Source: Lysinibacillus fusiformis (lineage in GTDB: Bacteria; Bacillota; Bacilli; Bacillales_A; Planococcaceae). Taken from it: DNA of 64,000 bases. Of the stretch, positions 42,181 through 54,233 are shown piece by piece. The stretch is taken from positions 4,718,001 through 4,782,000 of the forward strand of contig NZ_CP070490.1 in assembly GCF_016925635.1 (NCBI RefSeq), in the 5' to 3' direction. The translations under genes and the position numbers were made by a program. Position 1 is the first letter of the stretch; each line of letters begins with the position of its first letter. The notes under the pieces were generated by a model. The model was not told where the DNA came from and searched no databases. It was given only the letters and a program-made list of their open reading frames with translations.

Positions 42181-44031
42181 CTAATCTTCATATTGTACAA
42201 CTAATTTCTTTGGTATTTCGGGTATATCCTTTGATTTTACATCTTCTTCTTTTAAGGCAAGCAGTTGCAGAGGATATTTTTCTTGAACCTCAAAAGGTAT
42301 TGCAATACTTTCCATTTTATTATTCATTTGACTTCGTGCAAGTAAGCCATTGTTTGATAAATCAATCGCTAAAATAGCCTGCACAGTTTCCTCAAGCATA
42401 TCAATATCCTTCGTTTTCAACGGTATTTGCTCATTTATTAAAAATGGTTGAAGATGCTCTTTGATATAGCCCTGTGCTTCAATTAAGCATGAAAATTCAT
42501 TTAGTTTTTCAGCATAGCGCTTTAATTGGCGTTTATCTTTTGCACGCTGTTGATTTAACTTCAGTACTTTATGTTCAATACGACTCATGCGTTCTTTTAC
42601 TAAATCAATTAAATAAGGTTGCGTGTCTCGAATCGCTTGTAGCATCGAAGCCTCTGCTTGTTGTACTTTGGCATATTGGGCGATGCAAACCTCTTGCTGC
42701 TCATTTAATTTTTGAACACGCTCTTTGAAAAATTCATTTTGCGTATGTTGGCCAAAGATCGCTTTCATCAGACCTTTGCCATGAATTTTTTTATGCTGTG
42801 CATCTAAGCGCTCATATTCACGTATATACTCACTGTGCATGTTGCGATATTCGCGTAACATCTGTTGATAGTGCACAGCAACTTCAGTAAACTCTTCCAC
42901 CTTCGTATCTTGTAAATAATCATGTTGTGCGATCGTTTGTAATAGCTGATACAGTGTTTGAACGTGTTTAAACGTATCCGCTACCTGTTCATATTCTTGC
43001 TCATATTCTTTAACAATCGCTAAGTCACGTTGATAGCGAGAATATTCATATTGGGTATCGCCTGCGTATTTTTCAATATTCTCAACAGCAGATTGAAATG
43101 GATCTCGTTGTGGAATTACCGTTAATTCGAAGCGGAATCGTTCGAGCCATTGTAAGAAGCGGATTAAGATGGCATATGTTTTTTTATCACTATTTTCAGC
43201 CACACGATGAATGTGAGCAATTAACTGATCGTACTGGCTTTTTTGCCAAAGCTCATGATTGTCTGTTTGTTTGGCTACGAGAGCATTGGTTGCTGAAATC
43301 GCTATAAAATCACTCATTAGGTGGCCAATACGCTGTTGTTCAGAGGTCATAAATGCTTCGGCATGTTCATTGTCATCAATGCCATTGATGACACATAAAG
43401 GTTCAACGCCTTTATTTTTTAACATCTCAATCAATAAAAGTTCAGCATCAATAGCCATCGAGCCAGCGCGTAACACCCAGAAAATTTCATCCACACGGTT
43501 CATAAGCGCCTCTGAAAAATAAGCCATTTCTCCGCCACCTGCTTCTAAAGAAACAGAGTCAATTATTGTCACCGATTTTAATAAATCATTTTTCAAATAG
43601 ACTTCCAGATAATCTAAATGCTCACGTAAAATTTGGGAAGCAAATGTGTCGCCAGTTGTTAGTAGCTCTAATTTACTGAGATCAAATATAGCCACAACAC
43701 CATCTAAAAAATAAGCTTTAATCTCTTCTTGTTCTCCATATCGAATAAATGTATTTACACCTGTTGGATGCTGATCATCTACTGATAATATTTCGCGTCC
43801 AAGAAGTCCATTCACAAGTGTCGTTTTGCCCACTCGCTCTTTTCCGACAATTAAAATCATCGTCTGGTTATTGGCATCTTGAATAATTCGATTTAAATGT
43901 TTTGCTGTATCTTTCACATATGTATTTTGGACAATGATGCCATACAAGTGTCGTAGTTGATCAACAAGTTGTGGCAAAATATTATTCGCTGAGGTTGTAT
44001 TTTCGATTGGCGTATTGTCAATGTTCGTCAT
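42181..44031 (-). CDS. Dynamin-like large GTPase
   Basis: A 616-residue protein. The N-terminal GTPase domain has P-loop GKERVGKTT (about 63-71), a G2-like threonine in PTGVNTFIRY, a G3 segment ending in TIIDSVSLEAGGG (the usual DxPG is changed to DSVS) and G4 NGIDD instead of NKxD. The rest is long charged helices and coiled coil (about 300-540), as in bacterial dynamin relatives that remodel membranes. No clear membrane helix is seen. The degenerate G3 and G4 are worth noting. ATG 44031 follows AAAGAGG. Confidence 0.75.
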   Translation of the reverse strand: MTNIDNTPIENTTSANNILPQLVDQLRHLYGIIVQNTYVKDTAKHLNRIIQDANNQTMILIVGKERVGKTTLVNGLLGREILSVDDQHPTGVNTFIRYGEQEEIKAYFLDGVVAIFDLSKLELLTTGDTFASQILREHLDYLEVYLKNDLLKSVTIIDSVSLEAGGGEMAYFSEALMNRVDEIFWVLRAGSMAIDAELLLIEMLKNKGVEPLCVINGIDDNEHAEAFMTSEQQRIGHLMSDFIAISATNALVAKQTDNHELWQKSQYDQLIAHIHRVAENSDKKTYAILIRFLQWLERFRFELTVIPQRDPFQSAVENIEKYAGDTQYEYSRYQRDLAIVKEYEQEYEQVADTFKHVQTLYQLLQTIAQHDYLQDTKVEEFTEVAVHYQQMLREYRNMHSEYIREYERLDAQHKKIHGKGLMKAIFGQHTQNEFFKERVQKLNEQQEVCIAQYAKVQQAEASMLQAIRDTQPYLIDLVKERMSRIEHKVLKLNQQRAKDKRQLKRYAEKLNEFSCLIEAQGYIKEHLQPFLINEQIPLKTKDIDMLEETVQAILAIDLSNNGLLARSQMNNKMESIAIPFEVQEKYPLQLLALKEEDVKSKDIPEIPKKLVVQYED

Positions 44032-44186
44032 CCTCAAAACCTCTTTTCGTATGTATCTATAAGACCATTATAAATGAAACCATGGCTTTTCTAATACAAG
44101 GATTGATGAAAAGAGGACAATATACTTACGTGTTTATATGATAAATAGGAATTCATTCTTACGCCTATTGAATGTTTGCTGCATAT

Positions 44187-44256
44187 ATGTTTGGCTACTC
44201 ATACTAAAGGGAGTAGTCCAAGCTATGAATTTAGAAGTATGAAGCTTGGCTATTTC
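44187..44256. other. Two small hairpins in the GTPase-ribokinase gap
   Basis: GGCTACTC/GAGTAGTCC and CCAAGCT/AGCTTGG lie next to each other after the ribokinase stop. There is no T-run, so they may be weak terminators or processing sites. Nothing else is evident in 44038-44302. Confidence 0.35.
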
Positions 44257-44302
44257 TATTCAAGGTTGCATATTAGCTGACCTTTGTCCTAGTTATCTTC
44301 TA

Positions 44303-45184
44303 TTACTCCAAACCAGCCATACGAGCATAAACGGCTTCAAGAGTTGGCATGCCACCTTGGGCACCAAGCTTTTCTACAGACAAGGAGGCAGCGATATTAG
44401 CAAAATATACAGCCTCATCCAACGATTGTCCTTCTACTAAAGCATAGGCCAACGCCCCATTAAAGGTATCACCTGCACCAGTTGTATCCACAGCTGTTGT
44501 CATATAGCCTGGTACATGGATTGGATAGGAGCCATCGAAATAACGTGCACCATCACTTCCTAGTGTCACGATTAATTTATTCGGATATTTTTCTAAAATT
44601 CGATCCACTGGCTCGTTAAATATTTCTGCACATTCTGTCTCGTTAGGTGTTAAATAGGTAATATCCTCCATCCACTGCACATCAAAATTGGCTGCTGGAG
44701 CTGGGTTTAACAGCACAGGAACACCCGCTTCTTTACATAAATGGATTGCATAAGCTGTCGTCTCTTTAGGAATTTCAAGCTGTATGATTACCAAGTGGCT
44801 CTTTTGTATCAAATCCTTTGATGCCTCAAGATGTGAAAAGGATAACTCATAATTTGCTCCAGGTACGACAACAATTCGATTATCGTTATTGTAAATAAGT
44901 ATATTAGCTATTCCTGTTGGAGCAGAGGTACTTTTTACAAGGGCATCTGTCTGAATCTGCTCTTGCTGTAAAACGGCATGTAATGTCTCACCAAAATGAT
45001 CGTCCCCTAAACAACCAACCATCGCCACCTTACTGCCAAGACGAGCAGCGGCAACTGCTTGATTTGCCCCTTTGCCACCTGGAACTGTTTGAAACGAGTT
45101 GCCTAAAATGGTTTCTCCCTGCTTTGGAAAAGCATTCATTTGTACAACTAAATCCATATTTAAACTGCCTATAACTGTAATCAC
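44303..45184 (-). CDS. rbsK: Ribokinase
   Basis: Phosphorylates ribose to ribose-5-phosphate. The PfkB-family motifs are VPGGKGANQAVAAARLG (about 37-53) and the catalytic DTTGAGDTFNGALA (about 248-261) with the Asp base. The N-terminal GSLNMDLV is a ribokinase signature. The GTG start at 45184 follows GGTAGGGA; the open frame continues to 45226 without a site. About 293 residues is the normal size. No ribose transporter or RbsR is adjacent, so it stands alone, behind an intrinsic terminator and a leader (see 45226-45251). Confidence 0.92.
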   Translation of the reverse strand: MITVIGSLNMDLVVQMNAFPKQGETILGNSFQTVPGGKGANQAVAAARLGSKVAMVGCLGDDHFGETLHAVLQQEQIQTDALVKSTSAPTGIANILIYNNDNRIVVVPGANYELSFSHLEASKDLIQKSHLVIIQLEIPKETTAYAIHLCKEAGVPVLLNPAPAANFDVQWMEDITYLTPNETECAEIFNEPVDRILEKYPNKLIVTLGSDGARYFDGSYPIHVPGYMTTAVDTTGAGDTFNGALAYALVEGQSLDEAVYFANIAASLSVEKLGAQGGMPTLEAVYARMAGLE

Positions 45185-45225
45185 AGAAATCCCTACCTTT
45201 CTTCTTTTGATAAAACAAAAAAACA

Positions 45226-45251
45226 ACTGAAATGAGCACCATCATTTCAGT
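45226..45251 (-). terminator. Intrinsic terminator directly upstream of rbsK
   Basis: ACTGAAATGA pairs with TCATTTCAGT, followed by TTGTTTTTTTG on the minus strand, about 40 nt before the rbsK start. It may attenuate transcription into rbsK, or end a short upstream transcript. Confidence 0.65.
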
Positions 45252-45311
45252 AGCTAACTTATCATTATAAATCTCTTATAAACTAAGAAATCTCCTAAAT
45301 GCCTATCAAGT

Positions 45312-45377
45312 TCAATTCTTTTTTATAGTCATGAACAGATGAATGACCCAAAAAGGCTGCACTTGCTTAGTTAACAT
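45312..45377 (-). CDS. Possible 21-codon leader peptide ahead of rbsK
   Basis: The frame starts ATG with AGAGGTGGCACG directly upstream and encodes MLTKQVQPFWVIHLFMTIKK plus a final Asn. A TATAAT (45412-45407) precedes it, but the -35 is poor. The site and terminator downstream give it the layout of an attenuator leader. The GGTGGCAC block resembles a T-box core only weakly. The peptide shows no amino-acid bias that would name an effector. Confidence 0.35.
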   Translation of the reverse strand: MLTKQVQPFWVIHLFMTIKKN

Positions 45378-45448
45378 CGTGCCACCTCTGTATTTGTATT
45401 TCCTTCATTATAAGGAATTTCGTATGGAAAATGCACACCAAACATAAA

Positions 45449-45481
45449 AAAAACTGAAGACAACATCCAGTTTGTCTTCAG
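45449..45481 (-). terminator. Terminator of the ilv-leu operon
   Basis: ACTGAAGACAA pairs with TTGTCTTCAGT, then eight Ts on the minus strand, just after leuD. Confidence 0.9.
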
Positions 45482-45490
45482 TCATTCCAA

Positions 45491-46081
45491 TTAATAGGCT
45501 ACTCGCTTCGCCTCATATGCGGCAATGTGGTCGTCATATTTAAAGGTTAAGGCGATTTCATCCCAACCGTTAAGTAACGTTTCTTTATAGTACGGATCAA
45601 TTGTAAAATGATAGACTGTACCATCTTCTCCTGTTACGGTTTGCTCTGCAAGATTTACTTCCATTTTATATGGCTTTGCTAAGCCTTTCGCCAGAATGTC
45701 ATCACATTCCGCTTCTGTTAGCTTAATCGGTAAGATACCGTTTTTAAAGCAGTTATTATGGAAAATATCTGCAAAAGAAGGTGCAATCACAACATTAAAA
45801 CCGTAATCTAAAATGGCCCATGGTGCGTGTTCACGAGAGGAGCCACAGCCGAAATTATCTTGTGCCACTAGAATTTTCGATTCTTTAAATTCAGGTTTAT
45901 TTAATACGAAGTCAGCTACTTCATTGCCTTGTGCATCGAAACGCCAATGGTAAAATAAATACTGTCCAAAGCCCGTGCGCTCAATACGTTTTAAAAATTC
46001 TTTTGAAATTATTTGATCTGTATCAACATTTTTTCGATCAAGTGGTGTGATGACACTATTGACGATATTAATTGGTTCCAT
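45491..46081 (-). CDS. leuD: 3-Isopropylmalate dehydratase small subunit
   Basis: Swivel-domain subunit of isopropylmalate isomerase, 196 residues, full length. The landmarks DTDQIISKEFLKRIERTGFG, the loop NFGCGSSREHAPWAI and the ILPIKL segment are all intact. It works with LeuC to convert 2- to 3-isopropylmalate in leucine synthesis. It is the last gene of the leftward operon, 32 nt after leuC, and is followed by a strong terminator. Confidence 0.97.
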   Translation of the reverse strand: MEPINIVNSVITPLDRKNVDTDQIISKEFLKRIERTGFGQYLFYHWRFDAQGNEVADFVLNKPEFKESKILVAQDNFGCGSSREHAPWAILDYGFNVVIAPSFADIFHNNCFKNGILPIKLTEAECDDILAKGLAKPYKMEVNLAEQTVTGEDGTVYHFTIDPYYKETLLNGWDEIALTFKYDDHIAAYEAKRVAY

Positions 46082-46113
46082 TTTTCAATCATCCCTTCCG
46101 AGTAAAGCAAGAC

Positions 46114-47523
46114 TTACACTGTTTCCTTCACAAATTCACGTACATCTACAAAGTGACCTGCAATGGCAGCGGCTGCTGCCATTGGTGGTGAAACTAAATG
46201 TGTACGCGATCCAGCTCCTTGACGTCCTTCAAAGTTGCGGTTGGAGGTAGAGGCACAGCGTTCTCCAGCTGGTACGACGTCATCATTCATCGCAAGACAC
46301 ATCGAGCAACCAGATTCTCGCCATTCAAAGCCTGCATCCATAAAGATTTTATCTAAACCTTCTGCCTCTGCTTGTTTTTTCGTCGTATGTGAGCCTGGTA
46401 CAACGATGGCTGTGACCTTTTCATGCACCTTACGCCCTTTGATGACATCAGCAGCTGCACGCAAATCACTAATGCGTGAGTTTGTGCAGGAGCCAATGAA
46501 GACATGCTGGATGTCAATGGATGTTAATGGCTGCCCTTCCTCTAAGCCCATATAGGCAAGTGCTTTTTGAAGTGCTGCCTTGTCAGATTCATCTGCATAA
46601 TCTGCTTGTGTTGGAACATGCCCAGAAACACCTGTACCCATCGATGGGTTTGTTCCCCATGTAATGATTGGTTCAATTTCTTCCGCTTTTATAATACGAA
46701 CTGTATCGTACGTGGCATCCTCGTCCGAAGCAAGGCTTAACCAGTAAGCGGCTGCTTCTTCCAATTTTTCTCCCTGTGGTGCATATTTGCGACCACGAAT
46801 ATAATCAACTGTTGTTTGATCAGGTGAGATAAGCCCTGCTTTTGCACCTGCCTCAATTGACATATTACAAATCGTCATACGTTCTTCCATAGATAGTTTG
46901 TGGATAGCCTCTCCAGTGAACTCCACAATATGTCCTGTACCAACACCAATGCCGAACTTCGCAATGATAGCTAAAATAATATCCTTTGCTGCTACCCCAA
47001 CTGATAGCTCCCCTTCGACACGAATTTCCATCGTCTTTGGCTTATTTTGCCATAATGTTTGCGTCGATAATACATGCTCCACCTCTGATGTACCAATACC
47101 AAATGCAATGGCACCAAAGGCACCGTGTGTCGATGTATGAGAGTCGCCACAAACAATGGTTTTACCAGGCTGTGTTAAACCGAGCTCTGGCCCAATAACG
47201 TGTACAATCCCTTGGTCAGGGTGACCCATTCCTGCTAACTCAACGCCAAATTCCTCAGCATTTTTAGCTAATGTTTCGATTTGATTGCGTGCAATGGGAT
47301 CATGAATAGTCGGTAAATTTTTTGTTGGTACGTTATGATCCATTGTCGCAAAGCTTAAATCAGGACGGCGCACCTTACGTCCGTTCATGCGTAGCCCTTC
47401 AAAAGCTTGCGGAGATGTTACTTCATGAATTAAATGAAGATCAATATATAACAGGTCCGGTTTGCCCTCTTCCTGATAAACAACATGTTTATCCCAAATC
47501 TTTTCAATTATATTTTTACCCAT
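46114..47523 (-). CDS. leuC: 3-Isopropylmalate dehydratase large subunit
   Basis: Aconitase-type subunit of 469 residues with a [4Fe-4S] cluster. The cluster cysteines lie in FIGSCTNSR and [23 protein letters not shown] and [12 protein letters not shown] are substrate-site landmarks. ATG 47523 has AGGTGA upstream, nine nt inside the longer frame. It lies between leuB (17 nt away) and leuD. It makes the active isomerase with LeuD. Confidence 0.97.
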   Translation of the reverse strand: MGKNIIEKIWDKHVVYQEEGKPDLLYIDLHLIHEVTSPQAFEGLRMNGRKVRRPDLSFATMDHNVPTKNLPTIHDPIARNQIETLAKNAEEFGVELAGMGHPDQGIVHVIGPELGLTQPGKTIVCGDSHTSTHGAFGAIAFGIGTSEVEHVLSTQTLWQNKPKTMEIRVEGELSVGVAAKDIILAIIAKFGIGVGTGHIVEFTGEAIHKLSMEERMTICNMSIEAGAKAGLISPDQTTVDYIRGRKYAPQGEKLEEAAAYWLSLASDEDATYDTVRIIKAEEIEPIITWGTNPSMGTGVSGHVPTQADYADESDKAALQKALAYMGLEEGQPLTSIDIQHVFIGSCTNSRISDLRAAADVIKGRKVHEKVTAIVVPGSHTTKKQAEAEGLDKIFMDAGFEWRESGCSMCLAMNDDVVPAGERCASTSNRNFEGRQGAGSRTHLVSPPMAAAAAIAGHFVDVREFVKETV

Positions 47524-47540
47524 TGTCTTCACCTATTTCT

Positions 47541-48641
47541 TTAAATATATGTTGTCATTATACTTTGCGATACAAAGCTAGTATCAATTTCATTAATCAC
47601 TTTATCTGTCCATTCATTAGTCGATAAAACGCGACTGCCGTCACGAGCAAGATCTGCTGTAAAATAGCCATCATCAAATACTGCACTAACAGCCCGCTCT
47701 ATTTCTGCTGCTTCTTCTTTTAAGCCAAATGAATATTGCAGCATCATCGCCACAGATAAAATGGTTGCTGCAGGGTTTGCTACGCCTTGCCCTGCGATTT
47801 CTGGTGCTGAGCCATGTACCGGTTCATATAAGCCAAAATTATCACCACGAATGGATGCAGATGGTAATACACCTAAAGAGCCAGTAATAACAGATGCTTC
47901 ATCACTTAAAATATCACCAAACATATTTTCAGTAACGACTACATCATAGTGTCCTGGATTTGTAATAAGTTTCATTGCGACAGAGTCTACTAGGTTATGT
48001 TCTACGATTACATCTGGATACTCTTTTTTCTTTGCTTCTACGACTTCACGCCATAAACGACTTGTTTCAAGCACATTTGCTTTATCAACAGAGCATAATT
48101 TGCCGCCACGTAAACGTGCTAGTTCAAAGGCATTTTCAACAATACGCTCCACCTCTGCTTTAGAGTAAACCGTTGTATCAATTGCGCCATTTTCAGTACG
48201 CATACGTGGTTCCCCGAAGTATACGCCGCCTGTTAGTTCACGTACAATCATTAAATCAACGTTCTCAGCTACTTCACGCTTTAATGGTGAAGCATCTAGT
48301 AAACTCGGGAACGCCTTTACTGGACGTAGATTTGCAAATAAATCGAAGTGTTTACGGATTCGCAATAACCCTTTCTCCGGGCGTAATTCAGGCGGATTCT
48401 GATCCCACTTTGGACCACCTACAGCCCCTAATAAAATCGCATCACTATTTTCACACATCTCGATTGTTTCATCTGGTAATGGATTATTGTGCTGGTCGAT
48501 TGCAGCACCTCCAATTGTTGCATACCCTAAATGAAATGTATGATTAAATCGTTTACCAATCACTTGTAATACACGTACAGCAGAAGCAACAACCTCTGGC
48601 CCAATTCCATCACCAGGAAGTACTGTAATTTTTCTCTCCAT
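47541..48641 (-). CDS. leuB: 3-Isopropylmalate dehydrogenase
   Basis: Oxidatively decarboxylates 3-isopropylmalate with NAD. The 366-residue enzyme carries LLGAVGGPKWD, LRKHFDLFANLRP-type arginines, the catalytic Tyr in ELTGGVYFGEPR, Lys and Asp in the VDSVAMKLITNP and ENMFGDILSDEAS segments and the cofactor loop PVHGSAPEIAGQGVANP. ATG 48641 has GAAGGGTG 8 nt upstream. A 178-bp gap with a hairpin separates it from leuA. Confidence 0.97.
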   Translation of the reverse strand: MERKITVLPGDGIGPEVVASAVRVLQVIGKRFNHTFHLGYATIGGAAIDQHNNPLPDETIEMCENSDAILLGAVGGPKWDQNPPELRPEKGLLRIRKHFDLFANLRPVKAFPSLLDASPLKREVAENVDLMIVRELTGGVYFGEPRMRTENGAIDTTVYSKAEVERIVENAFELARLRGGKLCSVDKANVLETSRLWREVVEAKKKEYPDVIVEHNLVDSVAMKLITNPGHYDVVVTENMFGDILSDEASVITGSLGVLPSASIRGDNFGLYEPVHGSAPEIAGQGVANPAATILSVAMMLQYSFGLKEEAAEIERAVSAVFDDGYFTADLARDGSRVLSTNEWTDKVINEIDTSFVSQSIMTTYI

Positions 48642-48688
48642 TGTCAAAACACCCTTCTTTGTATAGCGTATTCGCTAATTTAGTAAAG

Positions 48689-48719
48689 ACGCTCACCTAC
48701 CTTTTATCGAGGTGAGCGT
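48689..48719 (-). other. Hairpin in the leuA-leuB spacer
   Basis: ACGCTCACCT pairs with AGGTGAGCGT over 10 bp around an 11-nt loop. No strong T-run follows, so it may be an mRNA processing or stability element rather than a terminator. It is the only structure seen in this 180-bp gap. Confidence 0.6.
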
Positions 48720-48825
48720 AGTCATTACGTCTAAGCGTAATTTTTTGTTAATTGATACAATACGCCATGACATCATTGCATCCGACTTGTGAATGGTACG
48801 TCATACAATTCACTCCCTCTGAAAC

Positions 48826-51439
<2,614 letters not shown>

Positions 51440-51468
51440 CTATAAAGCTATTCATTTTTATATGCAAA

Positions 51469-51984
51469 CTATTTTAAAATAGAGAGCTGCGGGTTTGAGA
51501 TTTTTTGTGTTTCACGAACGGAGGCAGTTGCTCCTGTACGTGTAAGTTCTTTAATGCCATATGGTCGAATGAGTTCGATAAAGGCATCAATTTTTTCTGG
51601 ATGTCCCACTACTTGATACGTCACAACATTTTTGGCTGTATCAATAATTTGTGCGCGGAACGGTTCAACAATCGAATTCATTTCTAAGCGTAAATTTGGT
51701 GGTGAAATCACCTTTACTAGTGCTAGCTCTCGCAGAACAATCGATTTATCAGTAATATCATTGACTTTTAACACATCAATTTGCTTGGATAACTGTTTCA
51801 CTAGTTGCTCGATTTTACGTTCATCCTCTACGTTGACAACGAAGGTCATCTTTGAAAAATTTGGTTGCTCCGTATGACCTACTGTAATCGATTCAATATT
51901 GAACTGACGCTTCATCAATAAACCTGTCAAACGGTTTAATACACCACTTTGGTTAATCACAGTTACGGTAATTACTCGTTTCAA
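51469..51984 (-). CDS. ilvN: Acetolactate synthase regulatory subunit
   Basis: A 171-residue small subunit with an ACT domain ([28 protein letters not shown]) that binds valine and a C-terminal domain that activates IlvB. The TTG start overlaps the ilvB stop (TTGA), so the two subunits are translationally coupled. GGGGTG lies 8 nt upstream. The gene is also called ilvH. Confidence 0.95.
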   Translation of the reverse strand: MKRVITVTVINQSGVLNRLTGLLMKRQFNIESITVGHTEQPNFSKMTFVVNVEDERKIEQLVKQLSKQIDVLKVNDITDKSIVLRELALVKVISPPNLRLEMNSIVEPFRAQIIDTAKNVVTYQVVGHPEKIDAFIELIRPYGIKELTRTGATASVRETQKISNPQLSILK

Positions 51985-53747
51985 TTCTTTTTCACCCCAA
52001 TCATTTCATGTAAGCCTTTGCCAGGTGCTACCATTGGGTAAACACATTCAAGCTGTTTCACTCGACAATCAATTAATACTGGCTCATCAGAAAGCAGTGC
52101 CTCACGGAAAATAGCCTCTGCTTCATCGATTGTGTTAATACGATAGCCTTTAATGTTATAGGCATCAGCTAACTTAACAAAATCTGGTTGGATCGGCATA
52201 AGTGATGATGAATAGCGCTCTTCATAGAATGTTTGTTGCCATTGACGCACCATGCCAAGACAGCTATTATTCAAAATCACTATTTTTACTGGTAAGTTAA
52301 ATTCCTGTAGGATGGACAGCTCCTGTGCCGTCATTTGGAATCCTGCATCTCCTACAATCGAAATAACTTTTTTGTCTGGCTTCGCAAATTGGGCGCCAAT
52401 TGCGGCCGGGAAGCCGAAGCCCATCGTACCAAGTCCACCAGACGTTACCCATGCATGATCATTATTTAAATGGTAGTATTGTGCTGCCCACATTTGATGC
52501 TGCCCAACATCTGTCGTCACAATGGCATCACCCTCTGTAATCTTGTGCACTAATTGCAATGCCTCTTGTGGTAAGATTTCTTGTGTATTTGTATCCTTGC
52601 AATACCACAATGGGTATTCAATGGAATGATTTCTTAAATAAGTTAGCCAATCAGCTGTATCAGGACCTTGGAAATCCTTTTTCAACAGTGCTTTTAAAGC
52701 CTCTTTTGCATCGGCAACAATCGGAATATCTGTCGGTACATTTTTGCCAATTTCAGCAGGATCAATATCGATATGGATAATCGTTGCATTCGGTGCAAAT
52801 GTGGCTAAATTACCTGTTAAACGATCATCAAATCGTGCTCCAATATTGAGTAATAAATCCGATTTCGTAATTGCTGTATTCGCTGTAGCCGTACCGTGCA
52901 TCCCCGCCATTCCAAGGAATAAATCATGTTCACCATGAATGGAGCCTAATCCTAGTAATGTGTTCGTTACTGGAATACGATATTTTTCTGCGAAGGTCGT
53001 TAATTCTTCCCGTGCATCAGCAAAAAGAACACCTGCACCAGCTAAAATGATTGGATTTTTTGCCAATGAAATGGCTTGAATCGCCTTTTGAACTTGTAAA
53101 TAGTTTGGTTTATACGTTGGTTGATAGCCTGGTAAATAAATTTCCTCAGGTGCTTGTGGCGGATTCTCTACATCAAACAACACTTGTGAAACGTTTTTTG
53201 GGAAATCCACGACAACCGGTCCCTTACGACCTGTGCTAGCGATATGGAAAGCTTCCTTCACAATGCGTGGGATATCATTAACATCCTGCACCTGGTAATT
53301 GTGCTTTGTAATCGGTGTTGTAATCCCCATAATATCGGCTTCTTGGAAAGCATCTGTTCCAATCACTGATGTCGCAACCTGTCCTGTAAAAACAACTAAT
53401 GGGATGGAATCGATCATGGCATCCGCAATACCTGTAACAAGGTTTGTTGCACCAGGGCCACTTGTGGCAATGACAACGCCTGTTTTACCTGAGACACGAG
53501 CATAGCCTTCCGCTGCATGAATCGCACCCTGTTCATGTCTTGTTAAAATATGGCGAATTGGATTTTTATACATCGCATCATAGATTTGTAATACGGCTCC
53601 TCCTGGATAGCCAAAGACGATTTCAACGCCTTGATCGTGCAATGCCTGCACTAATACATCTGCACCGTCCTTCGCTTGATAGGTTTGTTCAGCTGTTGCT
53701 GTTGTAGCTAATTGTTCTTGTTCATTGATTGAAACATTCGCACTCAT
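51981..53747 (-). CDS. ilvB: Acetolactate synthase catalytic subunit
   Basis: A thiamine-diphosphate enzyme making acetolactate or acetohydroxybutyrate, 588 residues. The catalytic Glu lies in [15 protein letters not shown]; the FAD region follows; the ThDP motif is [24 protein letters not shown] with NNSCLGM. It is the anabolic, FAD-dependent form. ATG 53747 has AGGAGG 9 nt upstream (a TTG 3 nt earlier is possible). It is the first gene behind the T-box leader, so tRNA charging should control the whole ilvB-to-leuD part. Confidence 0.97.
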   Translation of the reverse strand: MSANVSINEQEQLATTATAEQTYQAKDGADVLVQALHDQGVEIVFGYPGGAVLQIYDAMYKNPIRHILTRHEQGAIHAAEGYARVSGKTGVVIATSGPGATNLVTGIADAMIDSIPLVVFTGQVATSVIGTDAFQEADIMGITTPITKHNYQVQDVNDIPRIVKEAFHIASTGRKGPVVVDFPKNVSQVLFDVENPPQAPEEIYLPGYQPTYKPNYLQVQKAIQAISLAKNPIILAGAGVLFADAREELTTFAEKYRIPVTNTLLGLGSIHGEHDLFLGMAGMHGTATANTAITKSDLLLNIGARFDDRLTGNLATFAPNATIIHIDIDPAEIGKNVPTDIPIVADAKEALKALLKKDFQGPDTADWLTYLRNHSIEYPLWYCKDTNTQEILPQEALQLVHKITEGDAIVTTDVGQHQMWAAQYYHLNNDHAWVTSGGLGTMGFGFPAAIGAQFAKPDKKVISIVGDAGFQMTAQELSILQEFNLPVKIVILNNSCLGMVRQWQQTFYEERYSSSLMPIQPDFVKLADAYNIKGYRINTIDEAEAIFREALLSDEPVLIDCRVKQLECVYPMVAPGKGLHEMIGVKKN

Positions 53748-53869
53748 CAAATTATGCCTCCTTCATTTCTTTCAAACTCACACATCAGTGTTGTAGATTA
53801 GTGAAGTGTCAATAGCTGGATTGACTATTCCTCTCTTCCTTTTCAGTTGAGAGGCTGTTCAATTGCATC

Positions 53870-54225
53870 GTGAAAATAATAAAAAGCCTTTTTCTCCACA
53901 CGCAAAGAACTACCTTACGTAGGGATGAAAAAGACTTTCCATGGTACCACCCTTTTTTATAGCAAATAATTGCTACCTCGCGAATAAATGACTGCATTTA
54001 TGCACCAATGCGAAAGACTTCGCATCCAATATAGTGTCATAAAACATTTATTCATTAATAACGAGCACTTTCGACTATGCCCGGAGCTATCTAATGGTGT
54101 AAACACGTTTAATAGCCCACTCCGAGGGGATGTCGGATCTAGTTGTATCGCCGGCTTCCAGCACGACCGGCTCTCTGGTAGATACAAGGCTCTAGAACCT
54201 TTAACCTCATCAACGTTTTTATCTA
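53870..54225 (-). ncRNA. T-box leader of the ilvB-leuD genes
   Basis: The minus strand has stem I (GATGAGG, then GTGCTGG apical loop), the T-box core GGGTGGTACCATGG (53952-53939) and a terminator (AGTCTTTTTC pairs with GAAAAAGGCT, then Ts, about 53876-53936). In the stem I internal loop the sequence GACATCC suggests the specifier ATC (54131-54129), hence tRNA-Ile; CTC (Leu) slightly 3' is the other candidate. Stem I begins only about 20 nt after the ilvD stop, so the leader is inside the operon. This accounts for all of 53748-54233. Confidence 0.9.
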
Positions 54226-54233
54226 TCTAGTTG

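Noticed and set aside
45366..45385. T-box core upstream of rbsK (GGTGGCACG)
   Set aside because: It lacks the full GGGTGGNACCGCG core and a stem I. The block works better as a ribosome site for the 21-codon ORF.
46235..47198. Several plus-strand frames antisense to leuC
   Set aside because: They mirror the codon structure of a conserved gene, have no ribosome sites and look like shadows.
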